Shown here piece after piece: positions 41,158 to 46,294 of a stretch of 46,294 bases of DNA. The position numbers and the translations under genes are program-made. The stretch is from contig PNLP01000056.1 in NCBI GenBank assembly GCA_013823135.1, positions 1 to 46,294 of the forward strand. The letters run 5' to 3'. Position 1 is the stretch's first letter. Each line of letters starts with the position of its first letter. Under the pieces are notes generated by a model. That model was not told where the DNA came from and made no database searches. It worked only from the letters and a program-made list of their open reading frames with translations. This DNA comes from Planctomycetaceae bacterium (GTDB lineage Bacteria; Planctomycetota; Planctomycetia; Gemmatales; Gemmataceae).

Positions 41158-41214
41158 GGCGACCCCAGCGGGGTCGCCAACGCCCACGCGGCCCGTTGGG
41201 ATCGCGGCTAAACG
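41158..41214. repeat. Hairpin and GCGGCTAAACG element inside the sigma/kinase operon
   Basis: GGCGACCCC/GGGGTCGCC around AGC at 41158-41178, followed by CCCGTTGGG and GCGGCTAAACG (41204-41214). It separates the sigma stop (41221) from the kinase start. The hairpin may attenuate kinase expression. The same 11-base element recurs at 42960-42970. Confidence 0.6.
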
Positions 41215-41220
41215 ATCGTG

Positions 41221-41853
41221 TTAAACCCCGTCTGTGAATCCCGGAAGCGTTTCCAAAATCAGCTTTAACTTCGCCAGCGCTCGCACATATCGCTTGCTCG
41301 CGGCGGCGGGCTGGATGCCCAGAATCTCGGCGGTCTCGGTGTTACTCAGTTCCTCGAAGTGCCGCAGTGCCAGCACCTCGCGATCGACCGAATCCATCTG
41401 GTTCAAGGCTTCTTCGAGCTGAACGAACGCCTCGTTCTTCTGGGCCGCGTGGCTCGGGCTCGAAAGGTGGCCCAGCAGGTACGCCGCCAGACACGCCGAG
41501 TCGCCCCCAATTGGTGAGTCGATCGTCACGTCCTTGCCCGCGTTCCGCTTCTTCGCCAGGTGTTCGCGGTGAATGTCCGCGAGCCGCTGCCCGACCACGA
41601 GACGCAGCCAGCCGAAGAACGGCTGATCGGGCTTGTCGAAGTAACGATCCACTCGTTTCAGGGCGTCGATGTACGATTCCTGAAGCACGTCGGACGCTGA
41701 GACGCGGCCGGCGAGGCGGTGGTCGAGCCGCAGTTGAACCATGCGACGAAGTTTCTCGCGGTGTCGGTCGAACAGTTCGGCGAGCGCGTCGTGATCCCCG
41801 GCCCGCAATCGAGCAATCAGCGTGGCAACGTCGGCATCGGTTTCAGCGGGCAT
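41221..41853 (-). CDS. ECF-type RNA polymerase sigma factor, kinase-linked
   Basis: 210 residues. Region 2 is present: ALAELFDRHREKLRRMVQLR, then SASDVLQESYIDALKRVDRY, and FFGWLRLVVGQRLADIHREH. Region 4 near the end contains LRHFEELSNTETAEILGIQP AAASKRYVRAL, the helix-turn-helix for the -35 element. The length is usual for planctomycete ECF factors. The kinase gene starts 88 bases after the stop on the same strand, with a hairpin between them. The second such sigma/kinase pair is at 12862-15712, so the two are separate signalling modules in one window. What activates them is not visible. Confidence 0.92.
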   Translation of the reverse strand: MPAETDADVATLIARLRAGDHDALAELFDRHREKLRRMVQLRLDHRLAGRVSASDVLQESYIDALKRVDRYFDKPDQPFFGWLRLVVGQRLADIHREHLAKKRNAGKDVTIDSPIGGDSACLAAYLLGHLSSPSHAAQKNEAFVQLEEALNQMDSVDREVLALRHFEELSNTETAEILGIQPAAASKRYVRALAKLKLILETLPGFTDGV

Positions 41854-41947
41854 CGCGGCATCTCAGTTTGGGCTCTCCAGCCCAGTTCTTCAAACGGAAA
41901 CCGACCCATCACGGCGACAGTTCCGGCGCACTCCTCATCAGGCTCTC

Positions 41948-42874
41948 CTAATCGCTGTCGCGTTCCTTGTTCTCTTTCTTCTTGGCGAGGGCTCGCCTCT
42001 CGGCGATCGCCTGGAGCCTCGGGTCGGTGATCTTGAATGAGTCGAGGAATTGCCGGACATTGTCGCTCCCCGCACTCGTGAACTGACCGCCCGCGACCAG
42101 AACGTAGATCCGCGTGTCGGCCACAATCACCTGACCGGTGACAACGCCTCCGTTTTTGAACTCGTACTCGAACTCCCGCGCAGCAAACCCCGACACTTCG
42201 CACGCCTTCGTTCGATTCACGGGATGCACGATGTTCGGATCGGACGTGATGGCCTTGATTTCGTCGTCGAGAATCTCGGAGTCCGTTCGCTTCGGCTTCC
42301 CCTTCTCCGGCTTCAAGTCGCGGTACGCGATGATGTAGTTTTCGGCCCGCGTCCACAGATGAACGCCCTCGACTCCGTCGTGCTTGCGGTCGGGCTGTGA
42401 ACGAACTCGCTTGGCCATGTCGGGGGTTGGCTTGCCTGGTAGCTCGACGTGGAACCCACCCTTGGGCGACTCGTAGTCTTCCCAGGTCGGATCGGGGAGA
42501 ACCACGGCTGCCAGCCCGCAGCAAGCGCACGTCCCGAGAATGATGGCGAGCGTCGAGATCGAGATCCAGAACTGCCTGCCGCGACCGGTTGGGGCGTCTT
42601 CACGTTCGTCGTCGCGTTCATCCTCATCGGGAGATGAGTCGGGGCGTCGCCGGTTTACAACGGGTACGGTATTCGCGACGGGATGTGCAACGGGGAGCAA
42701 CTCGACGCGGGTGTGGAGTGCGTCGGTAGTGGCATCGTCTTCGGGAGGGAGCGGCGGTGCGTCGGGCACCTTGAGCGTGCTCAGACACCCGCCGCAGCGA
42801 ACCAATCGCCCCGCCGGCCCGTCGCCAGCCCGCAGGGTTCCCCCACACGTCGGACAGTTGAACTCGACCGCCAT
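41948..42874 (-). CDS. Zinc-ribbon single-pass membrane protein
   Basis: 308 residues. Cys7-x2-Cys10 and Cys27-x2-Cys30 make an N-terminal zinc ribbon (NCPTCGGTLRAG ... RCGGC). An acidic, charged linker follows, then a transmembrane helix at about 103-127 (FWISISTLAIILGTCACCGL). The outer domain, residues about 130-285, begins YESPKGGFHVELPGKPTP, a pattern seen in many planctomycete exported proteins, and includes AREFEYEFKNGGVVTGQVIV, IYVLVAGGQF and FLDSFKITD. The tail is basic. A role in envelope homeostasis is a guess. It is 94 bases upstream of the sigma factor gene on the same strand and may share its transcript. Confidence 0.75.
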   Translation of the reverse strand: MAVEFNCPTCGGTLRAGDGPAGRLVRCGGCLSTLKVPDAPPLPPEDDATTDALHTRVELLPVAHPVANTVPVVNRRRPDSSPDEDERDDEREDAPTGRGRQFWISISTLAIILGTCACCGLAAVVLPDPTWEDYESPKGGFHVELPGKPTPDMAKRVRSQPDRKHDGVEGVHLWTRAENYIIAYRDLKPEKGKPKRTDSEILDDEIKAITSDPNIVHPVNRTKACEVSGFAAREFEYEFKNGGVVTGQVIVADTRIYVLVAGGQFTSAGSDNVRQFLDSFKITDPRLQAIAERRALAKKKENKERDSD

Positions 42875-42942
42875 TCACACGCCCCGTGATTCCGCCAACC
42901 TAAACAATCATCCTACCCAATCGCACGGGGCCACGACAGGGC

Positions 42943-42970
42943 GCAGCCCCGTTGGGGCTGCGGCTAAACG
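42943..42970. terminator. Hairpin with the GCGGCTAAACG element
   Basis: GCAGCCCC (42943-42950) pairs with GGGGCTGC (42954-42961) around GTT and overlaps GCGGCTAAACG at 42960-42970. It lies 22 bases beyond the stop of the methyltransferase gene (minus strand), the same relative place as the copy at 41190-41214 after the sigma gene. Confidence 0.6.
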
Positions 42971-42992
42971 AAGACGGTTTTCTCCTGTACCG

Positions 42993-43823
42993 TCACTTCT
43001 TCGCCTTATCCTTCACGATCCACAGGTGAAGCGTGTACTCGTCGCCGTCTACGCCCTTCACCTTCACGGTCTGGTCGGGCTTCCAGTCGCCCAGGCCGAA
43101 GCGGTGCGACACGACCCGTGCGCCGGGCTTGAGCAACTTCTGAAGCACCGGACTCATGCGAGCACCCAGGTCGTCGCCCATGTACACCAGCACCACGGTC
43201 GAATCCGCGAGGTCGGCCATGTCTTTCTCGTTCAGCACGTCGCCTTCCTTGATGACGACCTTGTCCGCGACACCCTCAGTCTTGGCCTTCTCCTGCGCGA
43301 TCTTCACCATCTTTGGGTCGATGTCGATACCGATCCCCTTCTTCGCCCCCAGCGCCTTGACAGGGCGAATCAGCATCACGGCGTCGCCGCAACCCGGATC
43401 AAACACCACGTCGTCCTTGCCGATCTTGGCCAGTTCCGCCATCTTGTCCACGATGTCCACGGGGGTTGGCACCCACCGCACGACGATCTTGTCGAGCTTC
43501 TTGTCCTCGGTTGTGAGGTCAAGTGTCACCTCGTCGCCGGCCTTCAGTTTCACTTCGCGGGGGCGGCTGATTTTCGTGTAGTTGTTCGGCTCGATCAGGG
43601 CTTCCACGGCGAACTTGTATTCCTTGCCGGGTTCGAGCGCCGGCGTGGTGAAGACCCGAATGCCGTCCTTCCCCTTGATCTCGACGCCATCGACTTTCAC
43701 GATGGTGTCCTTGAAGCTACTCTCGGTCACCGTGATCTTGATGGTGGCGGCCTTTTTGTCCTGTGCGGTCGCTAACCCGAGCAGGGCGACGACTGCAACG
43801 CCAGCGCAAAGCGTTCGCAACAT
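42993..43823 (-). CDS. Exported TIGR03000-like domain fused to a SAM methyltransferase
   Basis: 276 residues from ATG 43823, with AAGGA upstream. A signal peptide comes first (LRTLCAGVAVVALLGLATAQ). Residues about 25-105 match the TIGR03000-type beta domain of planctomycetes (ATIKITVTESSFKDTIVKVD ... FTTPALEPGKEYKFAVEALI). Residues about 115-275 form a Rossmann methyltransferase: VPTPVDIVDKMAEL, motif I VVFDPGCGDAVML, the acidic GIGIDIDPKMVKI, and a later VVLVYMGDDL. A SAM-dependent enzyme with a signal peptide is unusual, since SAM is made in the cytoplasm; the N-terminal segment could be a membrane anchor instead. The substrate is unknown. Confidence 0.8.
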   Translation of the reverse strand: MLRTLCAGVAVVALLGLATAQDKKAATIKITVTESSFKDTIVKVDGVEIKGKDGIRVFTTPALEPGKEYKFAVEALIEPNNYTKISRPREVKLKAGDEVTLDLTTEDKKLDKIVVRWVPTPVDIVDKMAELAKIGKDDVVFDPGCGDAVMLIRPVKALGAKKGIGIDIDPKMVKIAQEKAKTEGVADKVVIKEGDVLNEKDMADLADSTVVLVYMGDDLGARMSPVLQKLLKPGARVVSHRFGLGDWKPDQTVKVKGVDGDEYTLHLWIVKDKAKK

Positions 43824-44139
43824 GTTGTTGATCCTTGGATTAAGGGCGGCGGAACCGAGGGTTCTGCCTGACATCTGTTTCGCCGAATCGGTAACGCCGG
43901 GCGTACGTCGCGGCCTCTTCCCGACGCCACGGCACCCACGGACTCAAGTGAAGGTGGTCAGGTGCGGTCGAGTATATGGGTTGTACTTGTGGTAACGGCC
44001 TTCCGGTGTGAAAAAAGGTCGAAACTACACGCTTCGACTTATGTTCCAGCCCCGGCGATAACACCTTGATGGTATAGCAAGAGTTCCTCCACCCAACTAT
44101 CAGGTCAAGAAAGACCAGAGCCGTCCTTTACGGTGCGAA
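43824..44139. other. Divergent intergenic region
   Basis: No gene was recognised in these 316 bases. It should contain promoters for the methyltransferase (minus) and the unknown gene at 44140 (plus). An AAGGA ribosome-binding site precedes the minus-strand ATG. No clear -35/-10 pair was identified. Confidence 0.4.
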
Positions 44140-44877
44140 ATGGTCTCCACACTTCCCCCGAAAATCACTGCGTCCGAATCCGTGCTGCTCGCGGCAGACG
44201 ACCTGACCTCAGCCGGCAAAGAGGAGTTCAGCGAGTGGGATCTGACGATCGCGGCGTGGTCGCGAGATCGAAACCGATTCGGCCTGCGAGGGTATGCCCA
44301 GAGCTACCCCGACCACAAGCGCGTGATGATGGAGATCATGGGCCAAAAGGCTTCCAGCCCGATCGTCCACAAGTACATGATCAAGGTGCGGCCGAATACC
44401 TACCGACTGACGGCACTGGGGCGGACTGCCGCAACCCGGATTCGCCACGGCGGTGGTTTGCGGGAGCCCAAGGTCGCAGCGACTCCCAAGGCACCCAAGC
44501 CGGTGACGGTCCGAGAACTGTACGACGCAGCTTCGCTCTATTCGTCCAAGCCGGAGTTTCGTCGCTGGCAAGATAACCCCGAGGAACCACGCGAGTGGAG
44601 CAAGGCCGCGGCGTTTCTCGGGTTAACCGGGAAGGATGCCGGGCTCGATCCCATTCAGCGAGCCGAGGAAATTCGGGAGGTGGTTCGGGCGGCAATGGAC
44701 TGGTGTAACGTCAAGGAAGCCGCGTACCTCACCCGTGGTTCGGGCGAGGGCGGCACACCCATTCACATTCGCGATCTCGCGGACCTGCTCGACTTCATTC
44801 AGGCGCTCACTTACCGCTTCCCCGAGCACCTGGAGCAACAGGCGGGACGGCCGAAGAAGCGACTTTCGGACGCTTGA
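44140..44877 (+). CDS. Unrecognised protein paired with a DNA methyltransferase
   Basis: 245 residues. The first 100 residues look like a small alpha/beta winged-helix unit (FSEWDLTIAAWSRDRNRFGL, MMEIMGQKASSPIVHKYMIK, NTYRLTALGRTAA). A basic proline-rich linker follows (VAATPKAPKPVTV), then a helical domain at about 125-235 with WSKAAAFLGLTGKDAGLDPI and DLLDFIQALTYRFPEHLEQQ. I recognise no family and see no nuclease motif. Its 3' end overlaps the convergent methyltransferase gene by 71 bases, an unusual and probably old association. It could be the partner of that enzyme in a modification or restriction pair. Confidence 0.65.
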   Translation: MVSTLPPKITASESVLLAADDLTSAGKEEFSEWDLTIAAWSRDRNRFGLRGYAQSYPDHKRVMMEIMGQKASSPIVHKYMIKVRPNTYRLTALGRTAATRIRHGGGLREPKVAATPKAPKPVTVRELYDAASLYSSKPEFRRWQDNPEEPREWSKAAAFLGLTGKDAGLDPIQRAEEIREVVRAAMDWCNVKEAAYLTRGSGEGGTPIHIRDLADLLDFIQALTYRFPEHLEQQAGRPKKRLSDA

Positions 44878-45928
44878 CACTCACAGTCGGGGCTTCCACA
44901 TTCGGGAAGCGGACACGTGAAGCCGCTGCATATTCGGGATCGGCCTCGATCCCGATCCACTTCCGCTCCAACCGTTCCGCCACGGCTCCGGTCGTGTTAC
45001 TCCCTGCGAACGGGTCGAGAATCACGTCTCCTGGCTCAGTCAAGAATCGCGCGAAGAACTCGACCAGTGCCTCGGGCATGGCCGCAGGGTGCCGGGGCAT
45101 GTTCTTGTCGCGGCACGCCTTGTGGTATCCGCCCGTACTTGCTGTGTTGGCGATCGGGAGCACGGCCTGCATCTCCGCGGGGTGATCGCTGTCCGGTGGA
45201 ACGAGGACGTTCGGCGGAATCGCACCGCCGTTGTCGCTCAGGAACGACTGTGCCCCGATGTTGTGTTCCGAGGGCCGCCGCCCGCCGGTGTACGTTCCCC
45301 TCTGCAACAGCTTCCGCATCGCATCGCTGTACGCGGTCAGGACTCGCCGGTTGTCGGCCTTCGGGGTTTCCGTCGGCGACAGCCACCACACGCGCGTGAA
45401 CGCATCCTTCACACGGGTGCGGCGCACGGCGACCCACTCGGCGGGTGTCGGCAGTCGGGCCGGGTTGTAGCAGATGAACTCCTGGCACAGGTGCAACCCG
45501 GCTGCCTCCTGGAATGCCAGCAGCGCCCGGATGCCGGTGGTAGACACGGTGGGAACGCCTGGGTTCCAGCCGTTGCCGAGTTCCAGCACGATCGACCCGT
45601 TCGGCGTGAGGAGCTTCGTGAGCGGAATGGCGAAGGCCGCCAGCCACTCGGCGTAGTCGTTCCCGGTCAGGTTGCCGTACTTCTTCTTCCGATGGAGCGG
45701 GAACGGGGGCGACGTGAAGACCAGTTGCACGGCTCCTCGCCACGGATCTAGGATGGGAGATTCCAGCACTCGCTCGGTGCGGCCCACGAAGAGCTGCCCC
45801 AACTGGGTGCTGTATTCCGTGGTGATGCGACGAGAAGCCTGGGGTGTGCTGATGGTGGACGGTGGCACGATCTGCTCACTTCCGTGCGAGGCAAAGATTG
45901 GGATCCTTCCCAGGTGCCGAATTATCAT
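44807..45928 (-). CDS. Beta-class DNA methyltransferase (N4-cytosine or N6-adenine)
   Basis: 373 residues. Motif IV TSPPF (residues 72-76) precedes motif I DPFAGSNTTG (from Asp305), the beta-class order. SPPF rather than DPPY favours N4-cytosine, but N6-adenine is possible. GSIVLELGNGWNPG and FFARFLTEPGDVILDPF are typical flanking segments; the region between (residues 110-270, with ADNRRVLTAYSDAMRKL) should hold the target-recognition part. All core motifs are intact. The first 45 residues are unusual and the true start may be later. No restriction endonuclease is recognised next to it, only the overlapping unknown gene on the other strand. An orphan or regulatory methylase is possible. Confidence 0.9.
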   Translation of the reverse strand: MIIRHLGRIPIFASHGSEQIVPPSTISTPQASRRITTEYSTQLGQLFVGRTERVLESPILDPWRGAVQLVFTSPPFPLHRKKKYGNLTGNDYAEWLAAFAIPLTKLLTPNGSIVLELGNGWNPGVPTVSTTGIRALLAFQEAAGLHLCQEFICYNPARLPTPAEWVAVRRTRVKDAFTRVWWLSPTETPKADNRRVLTAYSDAMRKLLQRGTYTGGRRPSEHNIGAQSFLSDNGGAIPPNVLVPPDSDHPAEMQAVLPIANTASTGGYHKACRDKNMPRHPAAMPEALVEFFARFLTEPGDVILDPFAGSNTTGAVAERLERKWIGIEADPEYAAASRVRFPNVEAPTVSVKRPKVASSAVPPVAPGARGSGK

Positions 45929-46049
45929 CCCGCTGAATGCGACGTGTCAAGATTGACCGTCAGCAGCCGCTTGCGACTTCGCCGACGCTTGAGCGGTTGC
46001 AGAAGAATTGGCGCGAACATTTGTGGGGCAGGCCGCTGGTCCAATGGCA

Positions 46050-46178
46050 CTTAAGCTGACCAAAATGGGCCAGGGTTTTAGGCTGATGCTGGCATGTTTC
46101 GGGTACTGGCAGGGCGATCTGTTGCCCCAAACCACCCTCATTCGGCCCAAATCTGACGGCGATAATGGCCAGCTTAAG
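46050..46178. mobile_element. Short MITE-like element
   Basis: CTTAAGCTGACC at 46050-46061 and the inverse of CTTAAGCTGGCC at 46167-46178 form 11-of-12 inverted ends about 105 bases apart. The next bases inward match only partly. No gene inside and no clear target duplication, so it is a candidate only. Confidence 0.4.
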
Positions 46179-46242
46179 GAGACAGTAGCATCACGAGTGC
46201 CACGGTCATTTGTCTTTGCCCTGAAGGGGCAGAACAACATAG

Positions 46243-46270
46243 CCCGGGGCAAGCGAAGCGTCGCCCCGGG
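46243..46270. repeat. GC-rich palindromic repeat
   Basis: CCCGGGGC at 46243-46250 pairs with GCCCCGGG at 46263-46270, and the centre AAGCGAAGCGTC is partly self-complementary. It resembles palindromes dispersed in planctomycete genomes. The element is cut by nothing in the window and may be transcribed with either neighbour. Confidence 0.6.
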
Positions 46271-46294
46271 GTCAGCCCAACACCAAGTATCCAC

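Larger units (their letters stand above)
45929..46294. other. Gene-free right end with repeat elements
   Basis: No gene was seen before the end of the window. The stretch carries an inverted-repeat element (46050-46178) and a GC-rich palindrome (46243-46270). Any translation here is repeat-derived. Confidence 0.5.

Noticed and set aside
42540..43775. A 411-codon plus-strand frame over the methyltransferase
   Set aside because: Shadow of two well-supported minus-strand genes; His/Val/Asp-rich composition.
45947..46294. A 115-codon minus-strand frame at the right end
   Set aside because: It translates the GC palindrome and the inverted-repeat element; no start signal or domain.

Overview
The window looks like a piece of a planctomycete chromosome, most likely from the Gemmataceae. 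This is inferred from gene content, not from any database comparison. The signs are a GC-rich sequence with very long antisense open frames, three large Ser/Thr kinases (one with Sel1 repeats, one with WD40 repeats), two ECF sigma factors each followed by such a kinase, a TIGR03000-like domain fused to a methyltransferase, zinc-ribbon/transmembrane proteins, and REP-type palindromes around a RAYT transposase.

Positions 1 to about 28,800 form an accessory, mosaic region. It starts with small translationally coupled unknown genes, one with an XRE-like helix-turn-helix. A fragment of an integron-type tyrosine recombinase follows, then small orphan genes, a Ser/Thr kinase fused to nine Sel1 repeats, a ParB-like protein divergent from a PD-(D/E)XK nuclease-like protein, and two membrane proteins sharing an OB-fold-like domain. 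Next come an XRE regulator with a candidate operator, a BamE-like orphan and an ECF sigma/kinase-WD40 pair.

The centrepiece is a five-gene plus-strand cluster at 15985-25476: HsdR, a trypsin-like serine protease, HsdM, an HsdS with an extra C-terminal domain, and an SMC/Rad50-like ATPase. The last three genes overlap or nearly touch. I read it as a composite type I restriction-modification defence locus with two non-canonical partners. It is followed by about 3.3 kb of gene-poor debris. This holds a protein with two AP2 domains, short possible genes, an array of TACCC/GGGTA imperfect palindromes, and a 176-bp MITE-like element with 15-bp inverted ends inserted in that array. The debris ends at a ComEC-like metallo-beta-lactamase domain that lacks its membrane half, so this may be the edge of an inserted island.

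Positions 28,800-46,294 look like ordinary chromosome. They hold tandem exported paralogues, ribosomal protein S1 (rpsA) with a charged tail, a JAMM metalloprotease divergent from argininosuccinate synthase (argG), and a RAYT transposase between REP units. After these come an S9 peptidase, a second ECF sigma/kinase operon, a zinc-ribbon membrane protein and the TIGR03000-methyltransferase. A beta-class DNA methyltransferase overlaps tail to tail with an unrecognised gene. The right end carries another small inverted-repeat element and a GC-rich palindrome.

No rRNA, tRNA or CRISPR array was recognised. Start codons were chosen from ribosome-binding sites, domain starts and overlaps, and several remain uncertain.
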